DNA of 64,000 nt from contig NC_064045.1 in the NCBI RefSeq assembly GCF_932526225.1, positions 12,208,442 through 12,272,441 of the forward strand, in the 5' to 3' direction. Below are positions 53,620 to 64,000 of the stretch, in pieces. Position 1 is the stretch's first letter. Every line of letters starts with the position of its first letter. Position numbers and translations under genes: made by a program. The stretch comes from Nematostella vectensis (taxonomy: Eukaryota > Cnidaria > Anthozoa > Actiniaria > Edwardsiidae). The notes under the pieces were generated by a model. It saw nothing but the letters and a program-made list of their open reading frames with translations, was not told where the DNA came from and did no database searches.

Positions 53620-54520
53620 TCATTATCAATAAAAGGTCATTTTCCATTAAGGGTCATTATCCAAAGAGGATCATGTCAGAAATTGTCGAGTCTGTACAGA
53701 AGAGAGCCTTGCGCGTTATCCTGCCGGGTCTTAGCTATCGGGAAGCCCTGCGCGCTGCAGATCTCAAGCTTCTGTCTGACCGCAGAGACGACGCTGGGAA
53801 ATATAAAGACGTTGCTCCTATCAGTTACTTTATAAGGAGCGACATTGTTGAGCAAGGCTACAACCTAAGATCAGGTCCAACGAGTGGTGAAGCCGATTCA
53901 TAATACTAAACGCTTTGGCAAATTTGTTACTGCGAAGTACGCATAGACCCCTGAATTTACTAAATTACCATATTATTGTTATTTATTGTCATGTATGTTA
54001 ATTGTAATTTAAGTGTTCTGACCCTAATGGCGATGAATAAACTCTATTATTATTATTATTATTATATGGAGGGTCATTATCAATGCAGGGACATTATCCA
54101 AAAAGGATCATTATACCATACAGGGACATGATGCATTGAGATTCATAATCCATTAGAGGGCCATGGAGGCGCGTGATTCGTGGTGGGGAATTATCCAAAG
54201 AGGATCATGATCCATGGAGGGACATTGTCCAAAAAGGATCATTATCCATAAAGGGACATTATCCAAAAAGGATCATTATCCATGGAGGGACATTATGCTT
54301 TGAGTGTCATCATCCATAGAGGGTCATTATCAAAGAGGATCATTATCAATGAAAGGTCATTATCCAAAGAGGATCATTATCCATGGAGGGACATTATGCA
54401 TACAAAGAGGATCATTATACATGGAGGGTTATTATCAAAAAGAGGATCATTATCCATGGAGGGACGTTATCCAAAGAGGTTCATTATCCATGGAGAATCA
54501 CAATCAGGCCCATAGCCATC
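53620..54520 (+). repeat. GGATCATTATCC / GGACATTATCC interspersed minisatellite
   Basis: Irregular units of GGATCATTATCCATGGAGGG and ACATTATCCAAAGA on both sides of a LINE fragment (53672-54065), which therefore inserted into the array. Confidence 0.8.
53672..54065 (+). mobile_element. LINE 3' fragment (CR1/L2-like) with ATT tail
   Basis: About 77 codons resemble the extreme C-terminus of non-LTR retrotransposon reverse transcriptases (VESVQKRALRVILPGLSYRE, ADLKLLSDRR, then YNLRSG). A short 3' UTR with GACCCTAATGGCGATGAATA AACTC follows, ending in a TTA/ATT microsatellite at 54045-54065. Strongly 5'-truncated and internally shortened (the part between DDAGKY and ISYFI looks deleted). It can no longer be active. 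Confidence 0.72.
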
Positions 54521-54794
54521 CTCTTTATTCTCAAAAGTAATTATTGCCCAGAAACATCTTTTGATTATATAACTGCCATGCTTTATTTTCATGGAATTGT
54601 TTTTCCAAGAGAAAAAACAAGAATCTGTTTTATTCTTTTTATGTCACATCTCTTATTAGGGGCATGTTATTCTTATCTTTTATATAGTGCTATTCGTTAC
54701 AATTTAAATAAAAAAACAAAACAAAAAAAAAAGGCTGAGAAGTGGGGATCTTGTACAATTTTATATTTGACCTTCCAAGTATTTGCCTGTAATA

Positions 54795-55040
54795 AACCAC
54801 AACCATAATAGGTATGACACAGGGTGACCACAACCGCATTAGGTATGACACAGGGTGACCACAGCAGCACTAGGCATGACACAGGGTGACCACAGCAGCA
54901 CTAGGTATGACAGGATAACCACTGCAACACTAGCCATGTCACAGGGTGACCACAGCAGCACTAGGCATGAAACAGGGTGACCACTGCAACACTAGGTATG
55001 ACACAGGGTGACCACACACAGGGTTACAACAGCAGCATTG
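54795..55040 (+). repeat. About 37-bp minisatellite
   Basis: Six to seven units of CACAGCAGCACTAGGCATGA followed by CACAGGGTGAC. Confidence 0.85.
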
Positions 55041-55229
55041 GGCCTGACACAGGTTAAACACCGCGACATTTGGCATGGCACTAATTTGATAAACCTGGAT
55101 GGTTATTCCCCATGATTTTAAGTGTTGTTTCTTTATTTGGTGACTGTGGGTGATTCTTAAGGTCACCTTTGTCATTAATAGTGTGACGCGCGCTACCATG
55201 ACCACCAATACAAAGCCGTAGCAGGCCTC

Positions 55230-55350
55230 GAAAGATTGAGGGAGCACAATACAAATAAATTAAGAAAATATTTTGGGGGCACAGCCATGCCCCTACTGGT
55301 CATTTTCTTATAATATTTGAAAATATTTTGGGCGCAGTGCCCCACCCCCT
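55230..55350 (-). repeat. Dispersed non-coding repeat, inverted copy
   Basis: GGGGGCACAGCCATGCCCC, CTACTGGTCATTTTCTTATA and ATATTTGAAAATATTTTGGG are the reverse complement of the family at 2170-2300. Confidence 0.65.
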
Positions 55351-55489
55351 GCTACAGTAAGTATAAAAAAAAGAGCCAATAAGCACAAGATGATCAGAGT
55401 TTTCACTGTGTCGTGATGACACAATCTTTGTAGCAAGAGAATTGCATCGTGCTATTTATGTATTTATCCACAATAATTTTAAAAATTGG

Positions 55490-55840
55490 TTTACTTCACA
55501 AAACTGTCAAGGTGGCCACGGTAGCGCGCGTCGTATCAGATAGCACGTTTCTCGCATCCTTATTGGCTTACTTCACAAAACTGCCAAGGTGGCCACGGTA
55601 GCGCGCGTCGTATCAGATAGCACGTTTTTCGCATCCTTATTGGCTTACTTCACAAAACTGCCAAGGTGGCCACGGTAGCGCGCGTCGTATCAGATAGCAC
55701 GTTTCTCGCATCCTTATTGGCTTACTCCACAAAACTGTCAAGGTGGCCACGGTAGCGTGCGTCGTATCAGATAGCACGTTTCTCGCATCCTTATTGGCTT
55801 ACTTCACAAAACTGCTAAGTTGGCCATGGTAGCACATGTG
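55490..55840 (+). repeat. About 77-bp tandem repeat
   Basis: Four full copies and a diverged partial fifth of TTACTTCACAAAACTGYCAA, GGTGGCCACGGTAGCGCGCG, TCGTATCAGATAGCACGTTT, CTCGCATCCTTATTGGC. Confidence 0.9.
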
Positions 55841-56115
55841 GCTGTGAAAATACATTTTGAATTGGTTGCATCCTACAAATCTCACTTAGGGTTTTTAAGT
55901 CACTCAAGTACCTGGACATTATGTTACCGGCACATCACATGCACAGCACCCCTGTCTCTTGCATTGCTTAGAATATCCATCTTTCTAAGAACATGTGAAC
56001 GTTATGTGAACATCTTGTGTGAATTACGTGTACAAGATGGGTACATAAAACGTTACAACACATGTTTTCAGGTGGACACTAATTACTTGGTATATCCCTC
56101 TCCTTATGTTTCTTA

Positions 56116-59100
56116 TTAGCCTGAACGTGGCTGTAACATCTGGCCAAGATTATAAGGTTCACAGAAGTCCACAGTGAAAGGAATACAGTTCAAATAGGTG
56201 CAACCATAACACGTGGTAGTCTGCACTTCCAAGAAGATGATAAATCCCACTGTGTACATAATAATCACCACAGCAAATGCCACGAGGATTTGAACACGTT
56301 TCCGGTTCCGGTCGAACCGACCAAAGGTAACGTAAGGGAGGAAGATAAAAGCGAGGCAGAAGCCAAAGCAGAAGCCAGCCATGTGTGCAAAGTTGTCGAC
56401 GTATGGAAGCAGTCCAACGACTAGAAGAAGAAAGACGACTCCACAGAGCTTGAGCAAAGCCAAGATTGGCTGAGCTACCATTTGCCAGGATTGGATGAGC
56501 TCTACGAAGAGACATGCTATGATCCCGAACATGGAACCCGAAGGGCCAACCTGCAGGATGCGGGATTCTCAGTAAGAATAAAAACAAATAATCCTGAGGG
56601 ACAAACCTACGGACTGTGGGAATATAAGTAAGAATAAATATTAAATAATCCTGAGGGACCAGCCTGGGAGATGCAAGACGATCAGTAAGAATAAATATAT
56701 TTCTAAAGGTCTGACCCTCAGGATAATGTTCTGAGTGCTTAAAACATTTCAATTTTTGAATATCAATGGTTTGTTCCTTAAAGGATTTTTTGCTATCTCT
56801 GCCCTCCCTTGTGGTATCCAAAAGTTTTCATAATATGGCCCTTTACAGTCAAACCCTAAGAGTGGATTATTGGTTTAAATGTAAGCCGGTAAATAACATA
56901 CATTCACTTTGAAGCATGTGAACCTGGTATTTAAGGACACTGTTGCCATGGATACACACCTCAACCTGGTATGGTATGAGTATGGCACTGATGAGATAGC
57001 CACCGATACCACTAAAGATGTAGATGATGCTGATGCGAATCCAGCCAGCCATGCGCTCCAAGTCTCGGAGAATCGTGAAGTTGAACACCAATGTACACAA
57101 CAGATGAATGATACTGAATATAGGGAAAAATCAAGACACAAACAGATGAATACTAGATAGAAATGACAAAAGGATATGTCAAGTTAAAGTAAAAACTAAA
57201 AAGAGGGAAGAAGAATTTGTCCAGTAGAAGTGTAGATAACAACATGCACAGCAGATGAATAATACTGGAGAAAGGCGAGAGGGAAAGAAGGGGCAAAAAA
57301 GACTACAGGAAGCAAAATAAGAGGGGATGGAGGAAGAATTAGGGGAAGGAGAAAGGAGGAGAGGGGATGAGGGGGAGGAGATAGGTGGAATAGGGATGGG
57401 TAAGGATTAGGGAGAGGAGGTGAGGGGTGGAGAGGGGATGGGATATGGATAAAGGGGAGGTGAGAGGAAAGGGTTGAAGGGGGAAGCAAACAAGAGAAGA
57501 ATAGTGGTGGCCAAAGCTTACCCTGCATGTAGAAAAATTGCCATCCACAGTCTATATATTTGATCCGGTACATGCTGCTTTAGGAATGGAATCATTCCAC
57601 AGATTGGCCCCAAGCAATCAACCTAAACGTTAAGAAATGATGGACAGGTTATATACAGTAACTGCACTATCTTGAGAATATGGTTGTGTATTGAGATGCC
57701 CATTATTGCTAGTTTTATTGAAAATGGCATAAAACACACACACAAAAAATACTTGAAAGTTGACAGCCACAAGTTTGTTTAGGTATATTCGTGTGTTGAT
57801 GCATAGGTAAGAGGTACGTCTGTCTTTGATAGCCATACGAACGAGCTTCCAGGATCAGTTTAATCAGACAGACAAATGGCTCAAAAGGAACCAGAAAGAT
57901 TGCAGTATATTGGGGTCGACGTCTTGGTCTCCTGTGTGTAACACTGTTGTTTTGGTTCCATTTCATTAAAAAAGTATTATCAGACTTCTATATTATTAGA
58001 CTGTCAAATTGTGACACTACCTGTGAACAAAGTGTAGCATTTTCATAGTAGTAGCCCTTCTTGAAGCTGCACTCACTGCGGCTCAGCATCTCACATCTCG
58101 CCTGCGTCTTGATGCAGCAAGGGCGGGCGGTAATCTCACAGTTCATGTGCGGGTAATCCAGACGGCTCACATTCTTCTGGCTCTTCTTACAGATCTAAGA
58201 ACAAGCCAAGGCCATGATCATCCTGAAGAATGTGTTGTGACACACTCTATATACATGGTGCAAGGTATGGATTGATACACCGTGGGGTCTCATCACAATG
58301 CAGTATGATACATGGTACTGTTTGATACAATATGTGAGGATGAAACTTGTGTGGTTTCATATACACAGTGTAGTTTGATACATGATGGGGGTTTGATACA
58401 TGACCCGGTTTGATTCACAGTGTAGTTTGATACATGATGGGGTTTGATACATGACATGGTTTGATACACAGTGTAGTTTGATACATGGTGGGGTTTGATC
58501 CATGACCTGGTTTGATACACAGTGTAGTTTGATACATGGTGGGGTTTGATACACGACCTGGTTTGATACACAGTGTAGTTTGATGTAATTTCTTATTAAC
58601 GGATCTTCAAATACTAATACTTTTTCCATATGTTAACTATGACTGTGAACCCCCCCCCCCCTCAGCCAATCCTGGTATGCACATGGTGGGGTTTGAAACA
58701 AAGTGCTGTTTGTTACACAATATGGTTTCTAAACTGGTTTTGTTATATGCTGATTATATTTTTAGCAGTTAGAATGTTACAATCCCATTTACTGTACACA
58801 TATTGCTAATTTCTTACTGGCCACTTAGTGATGTCCATGTAGTTCCATTCATAAGGTTTAACAGATGGAGGATCGGTACATAATCTGGGGGAAAAAGGAG
58901 ACCACACAATAATGTGAGCAATATACCATAAAAACTTGCGTATAGCTGACTATTCCCCATTCAAGGTCACACAAAATCAATTTTTCAAAAGTGTTGATGA
59001 AATATTTTTTTGCCATGCTGCCATATACTCTGATATATTATTTTAACACTAAGCTATTATTTAAAATCTTGAAAAGCCAAATAACACAGATTGCAAAAAT

Positions 59101-62100
59101 AAAGCTGTTTGAAATAGAAAACAATTTCATTGCAAAGTACTGTTTTCTCATTTTATTGAAGGCTCTTATTTATAAAAATACTTTTTTTCTAAAAACGAGA
59201 AAGACAATTCACTAAAAAGTCTGTTGATAGATTAACAAGTTATTGAGCTCATTATTTGTGTCCTCGAAATAGTTTGGACCATCATGCTAACGAAAAAAAA
59301 AACGAATGGAAATTTGAAATTGTTATTGTTATTGTAATTGTTATATTTTATATTTAGTGATAGTAGGCAAATTCCTATTGTTACTCACAATATTTTCTGG
59401 ATAAGTAGTACTTACTGAGGGTCCTGACCGCATACAGCCCTTGACATGTTATTATTTGTATAGTATTTAAAGTTGGCAAATGCCCTCTGTGAAAAGAACA
59501 AATGATCAAAAGATTATTAATAAGAAACAAAGAGATGTACAAAACACAATTTCTATGAGAGCAAAAATATTTCAGCTAGACTTTTATGTGTGCACCAATC
59601 TTAGAACAATGAGTTATCTACATTTGAACCAAGATTATAAGCGAGAGTTATCTACAAGTACATGTAGTGAACAGTACTTACATAATAATAATACTTAGAT
59701 AATAATTAACTCTGTATAGAAAAGCCAAATTGGCTTCAAGTCGGCATGTATTATATCAGTGAAGGCAAGCAGAAGGGAAATCCACTACAGTAAAAACTTG
59801 ATCCGACTATATCAGGGGAAATCATCGCGCGCGTTTTGGTCGTTCAATTTGTGTATGACTATGCGGGGCTTAGCACTGCCTGGCTCTAATTTTATCAGGT
59901 TACAGAGTTAATTATTATTTAAGTATTATTATTATGTAAGTACTGTTCGCTACAGTACATGTGGACCAACTTATAAGCGTGAGTTATCTACATATGTCCA
60001 TGTGAACCAAGCTTATAAGCATGAGTTTATCTACACAGGCACATGTAAACCAAGCTTATAATGTCCATGTGAGTATAGCTTATAACTCTGAGCTCTGAGC
60101 TTACCGAACATTCTGTTCTAGACGTCTGCATACAGCCTGAGTTATCAGTCTTAATGCAGCAGCCTGTCTTGGATTCATCCAATCGTTCTTTCTCTAGTGT
60201 CTCATATAGGAGGTTGTCCTTTCTCATGCATGGTGCGAACTTAGCACCAAGGTGAATCAATGCTTGCTGATAAAAACACAATCTATTATCAATTTATGAT
60301 AGTTTTGACAGAGGTGCTCAGTTCAGTAACATTGGTTTGAATGGGGGTCCATCACTCTCAAGCAATGTGACTACAACAAAACATTGTCACATGGCCGAAA
60401 AACAATAACTATTACAGTGAAAGTAGTGTGATTCAAATAGGTTGTAAGGGGTATAAGGTTGTAATTGTATAAAATTATAGTAGAGATTTGTTGCCTTGGT
60501 AAAAAAAATCTTCCCAGCCATTTGGTCAAGTACAAAGTAGGGGCGTGGCAACTCACATGGTGCGTCCCGATCCAGAAGCTATCTGGATCAGACTCCTTGA
60601 GGAGCTCGGGGACAAGGGTGCCTTGACGACTCTTCAAAACCTAAAGATAGACATGAAAGCCTGTTATTCTACATTCTCCCTGGTATCCTAACTGGCGTTT
60701 TCTAACTGGCCTTGGTTACCTGTGCTCAGAGAGGAGCTATAATGTCACTATATATGTACACCATAGGCCTACCCCCCTTTATGTCACATGCAACCCCCGA
60801 GTCCCCCCTCCCCCCGTTGTATTCTAAAACATTAATTTCTAATCAGAGACTTATCCATTTGAATTCTACACAAATTCACCCTTAGAAAACCAATTTTTAG
60901 TGATCTTTAGCACTTTGTGTGTGATGTTATTAACAGAAAAGAGCTAAGTGTTGTGTTTACAGAGGTTGACTGCTCAAATTGGCTGGCTTTTGTACCTCTA
61001 TTCTAAACAGCCAAAGCTGGACACTTGGCCACTGTACTACAACAAGAGCCATGAGATAGTGTCTAAAGTTATGTTCAATGGTTTGAAGAGTGTTTTGCAT
61101 CAGTTAAATAAAAGCTTTTGTGCCACAAACACCACATATTCATAGGGGGAGCTCCCAACCATCTGACTTACCAATGCACTTCTCTCCGTTCTGGTGAAAC
61201 CAATGGGTGCAAAGCCATACACAGCGAGTGTGACAATAAGTACTACTGTTTGCACAAACGACACATAGTAGGTAAAGAAAGGTCTGCAAATAAGAAACAA
61301 CACAACTAAGGATTGTGGTTATTCGACCTTAAGCACTAGTAAATGCATCACCCTGTCCCTGCTAAAATATCTCTATTATCATGCTAGGGTGGGTGTTCCT
61401 GCCTCATAGAACACATTTATCACCCTCTGTTCCCTCCCCTTCATGGTTGCTCATATTTAACTACGCTGGCTATTATTCTCGATGTTAAATGGCCACATGG
61501 CACAGACTCGCTGAAGAAAACAAGATTAGTGCTAGGTTCCTAAATGACCAAAAGATTATGGTAAGTTGCAAGGCTTGTAGTTGAAAACTCCCTAGACATT
61601 ATTTTTCCCCTGAAGACAATTAAATTTTAGTTAAATCCTTAGCATTAGCACGCATGGTTGGCACCAAAGGACAAAGAAAACGTTGGTAAGCTATTTCAAA
61701 TCTCCCAAACACATGGTTTGAAAACATTGTCAGCATCGCTTGGCCAGCAATGATAACTGCTTTAGCAAGCAATGCTGGTGGTTTCTACATGGGACTTTAA
61801 TGGTGACAAATAGAGTATGCTGTATAGCAGGTGCTTTCTACATGGGAGTTTAATGGTGAAAAAATAGAGTATGCTGTATAGCAGGTGCTTTCTACATGGG
61901 AGTTTAATGATGACAAATAGAGTATGTATATGTATATGTATGATGGCTTACCTATGATCACTCAGACTATCCAACTGCTTTTTTACGCTGCTTGGTAGGC
62001 GCTTCCGAGTCACTCTTCTGTTAAGCCATCGACCGACCAATCCCTGGCCATATTGGCGCCTGTTCGCATTCTTAGCAACGGGCCTGCCAATCATCCTTTG

Positions 62101-62123
62101 TCCACGTATGTTTGCCTGAGGGG
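56116..62123 (-). CDS. RHBDF1: iRhom (RHBDF) homologue, 3' part, ten exons found
   Basis: Exons in transcript order: 62123-61952, 61283-61172, 60640-60557, 60266-60105, 59439-59416, 58884-58818, 58194-58021, 57622-57522, 57113-56960, 56550-56116. Matches to iRhoms include the first membrane segment ([20 protein letters not shown]), SFWIG...[13 protein letters not shown], the Cys-rich luminal domain ([39 protein letters not shown]), and the rhomboid core ([38 protein letters not shown]). iRhoms are catalytically dead rhomboids of the ER/Golgi that carry ADAM17 to the surface. The GPxG motif at the active-site position supports iRhom over an active rhomboid. Exon 60105 ends in phase 0 while 59439 needs phase 2, so one exon between them was not found. 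The N-terminal cytoplasmic part is not visible. RHBDF1 versus RHBDF2 is not resolvable. Confidence 0.88.
57250..57490 (+). repeat. Purine-rich low-complexity tract
   Basis: G/A-dominated (GGGGATGGAGGAAGAATTAG, GGAGGAGATAGGTGG) within an iRhom intron; the long open frame on the other strand (Pro/Ser/Leu) is a composition artefact. Confidence 0.75.
58290..58590 (+). repeat. TTTGATACA minisatellite
   Basis: Alternating GTGTAGTTTGATACATG and GGTGGGGTTTGATACACGAC units, repeating in blocks of about 60 bp, inside an iRhom intron. Confidence 0.85.
59440..60104 (-). other. iRhom intron expected to contain an undetected exon
   Basis: Reading phase demands an exon or a different splice here, but no Trp-containing segment like the iRhom luminal insert is evident. 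Repeats of ACATGTRNACCAAGCTTATA type lie at 59965-60080. Confidence 0.35.
61775..61935 (+). repeat. About 57-bp tandem repeat
   Basis: Three copies of TTTCTACATGGGAGTTTAAT, GGTGACAAATAGAGTATGCT, GTATAGCAGGTGC in an iRhom intron. Confidence 0.85.
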
Positions 62124-64000
62124 CTGCAGGACTGCAGACATATAAAGTAATGATACATAAAATAACAAAACAAAGAAGCAATACATCATACAATAAAACC
62201 TTCCGGATTCATAAAAATGGAACATACAATTCAGGCCCAAAGCCAGGGCTTGCTGAGGGGGGTGGGATACAGACATAGATACAGTATCATATATAAAAAA
62301 TGCACCCGCTCTACTGACTTGTTTGATCGTAGTTTTGTACCTTGCAGGTATAAGACATTGAGCTATTTTGGTAGGTATTCTAAGAGGATACATACAGTGG
62401 GTCAAAGATAGGGGTAGATGGGGAGGGGAAGGGGTTGCTAAATGCTGTATGTAGATGCATTAGACAACCGATTCCGGAGCCTTAGACCCCTTACTTTGAA
62501 AACCACTCTACCGCCCCACTGACAAACAATATCCAAAAGAACAATCAGATACATCAAAACACAAAGCACAAATAAAAATAATGATGCAGACAATGATGTT
62601 TCATGAAGTGACAGAAAATTAAACTTAAATCAAGGGTTAGTAATCTAGAAAAGGTGAGTTAGTATAGATCCAGTCAATTGCAACACCTCAAAACTAGTCT
62701 ATATGGCAAAATGATCTTATACAAAAATCTTTTGAATTTGATTTTCAGTACCTAACAGTCATAGCACCAGGTTAAATTATTTTCGTTAGTTGCAGTTTGA
62801 TAAATCTTTTTTGGTTGCAGTAAATGACCTAATAAACGCCCCCTATCTATAGAACGCCTCTGATCTAATGAATGCCCCCCTAAGCTTACAATTTTGTTTT
62901 AAAGGACCCTCTCTAATAAACGCCCCCTCCCCTCCCCCTCTCCCTTCCATGTCAGCTTAAGGATACTGTAGACCCAAGCGGTAATTTCAGGAATGTGCAG
63001 GAATCGGGCGATTAGAAGTGTACCTTTAATTCACATATTTAGAGTCAGATGGGGTGAAATTTGATTGCGAGATATCGGGGATTGAAGTTGTGTAAACATT
63101 AGAGGCAGCGTGACAGTAATGACAGACGAAGAGCAAATAGAGCTGCGTATGGCAACCAATCACATTGCACGCTCTACATGCAGCGGGAAAACTCTTAGGC
63201 GCTCAAATGTCATAGCGCTAGTCGTGCAAGTGAAGAAAGATGCCTAGACCTAAGCGAGCTTGCACCAAAGAAAAGAAGAGCACGGAAAACTTAAAAAGAC
63301 CGCGAACGGAGACAATTCTATGTTTTGGGCTTTCTTCCTCGCTTTTCCTTCTTCGAAGGAAGCCAAGGATTCTTACTTAATCTTGGCGTAGTTTACAACT
63401 ATGCAAAATTTAGAGTAAACGCATATAAAGTTGATATACGGATAAATCTTGGATAAAACGTCGATAATGATACTGACGTGCTTGTATGCTAATTAGAGGG
63501 AAAAGCTGTAAAACTAAGTTCCCCGGATGTTGATCGCGGGACTTTGAGCTAAGTAAACAGGATTATGGGATTATTGATGCCTTTGAGAATAACGCTACAC
63601 TCGTTTGAATTAGGTTTTTCTTGAATATCTGGCGGAGTATTCAAGATTTTGGTGGTATTTTTTGCTAACATCTAGAGTATGCCTATTGTCATCGAATGGC
63701 ATAATAAAAAAATTCACCCGAAATGAAGCCATTTGGGTCTATGGTATGGTTAAAAACAAACAACATAAGTCCAAAATGAGGGTACGGCTCTCTAACGTTC
63801 CTGATCTCATTGCTTAGGATGTCAGCATTATTTTGTTTGTTTTGTCCTCCAAGTGTAGAATCCAGGAATAACAAGGCCTACTTCTAGTTGCCGTTTACCA
63901 CATACTTGCACTGCTAAATTATTATTAAATCTGTCGCACAGTAAACGCTTGCTACGCAGGCTATAATTTAAAGTGATCCTGGCTGAGACTAGAACTCTAC
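62124..64000. other. Region without recognised exons upstream of iRhom exons
   Basis: Probably iRhom intron or 5' region. Around 62825-62940 are copies of a CTAATAAACGCCCCC motif, a short dispersed repeat. I see nothing else I can name; the 5' iRhom exons may lie here or beyond the window. Confidence 0.4.

Noticed and set aside
54383-54808. 141-codon frame downstream of the LINE fragment
   Set aside because: It begins in a minisatellite and continues in AT-rich DNA; composition only, with no family resemblance.
57196-57573. Pro/Ser/Leu-rich minus-strand frame
   Set aside because: Translation of a purine-rich tract within an iRhom intron; only its first 30 or so codons overlap a true exon, which is read in another frame.

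Overview
The window is animal nuclear DNA: genes split by GT-AG introns, long AT-rich introns, many minisatellites and degraded repeats. Gene content and the style of the mobile element suggest an anthozoan cnidarian such as a sea anemone; this is an inference, because no species-diagnostic sequence is present.

Layout. (1) 35-1958 (+): last five exons of GET4, a subunit of the tail-anchored-protein targeting complex. (2) 1959-4905: intergenic DNA with a 34-bp minisatellite, a decayed coding fragment and a GCGCATGCGC inverted repeat. (3) 4911-21977: an apparently intact Polinton/Maverick, about 17.07 kb, with 316/353-bp terminal inverted repeats (TIRs) and a 5-bp target duplication. It carries protein-primed DNA polymerase B, a DDE integrase, packaging ATPase, double jelly-roll major capsid protein, a putative penton and several small conserved virion or membrane proteins. 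Its left block is unusual: a TFIIB-like transcription factor, an ankyrin protein, a RING protein and a Cys/His-repeat protein. Nearly every gene is preceded by a TTTAAAGA-type motif, often fused to the stop codon of the gene before it. (4) 22555-51413 (+): a complete SEC14L1/SEC14L5-type gene (PRELI, CRAL-TRIO and GOLD domains). Eighteen exons reconstruct to 2064 nt, 687 codons plus stop. (5) 51414-56115: minisatellites and a LINE 3' fragment. (6) 56116-62123 (-): the 3' part of an iRhom (RHBDF) gene, running off the annotatable 5' side. (7) 62124-64000: no recognisable exon.

The two strongest observations are these. First, in the SEC14L1-like gene four introns contain tandem arrays that start exactly at the 5' splice site and copy the exon end together with the GT donor. 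The largest is about 14.5 kb, roughly 420 units of 34-35 bp, each with an intact-looking CAAG|GTATG donor. A fifth intron has a matching array at its 3' splice site, and neighbouring GET4 has a duplicated acceptor. Second, the Polinton combines its own TFIIB homologue, a uniform promoter motif, duplicated promoter-plus-N-terminus cassettes and an approximately 25-bp palindromic element found both between genes and inside coding sequences in more than one frame.

Inferred cooperation inside the Polinton: polymerase and integrase replicate and insert the element; ATPase, major capsid and penton would build and fill a particle; the TFIIB-like protein could direct transcription from the shared motif; the ankyrin, RING and Cys/His proteins look like host-interaction genes. 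The element sits about 0.58 kb upstream of the SEC14L1-like start codon.
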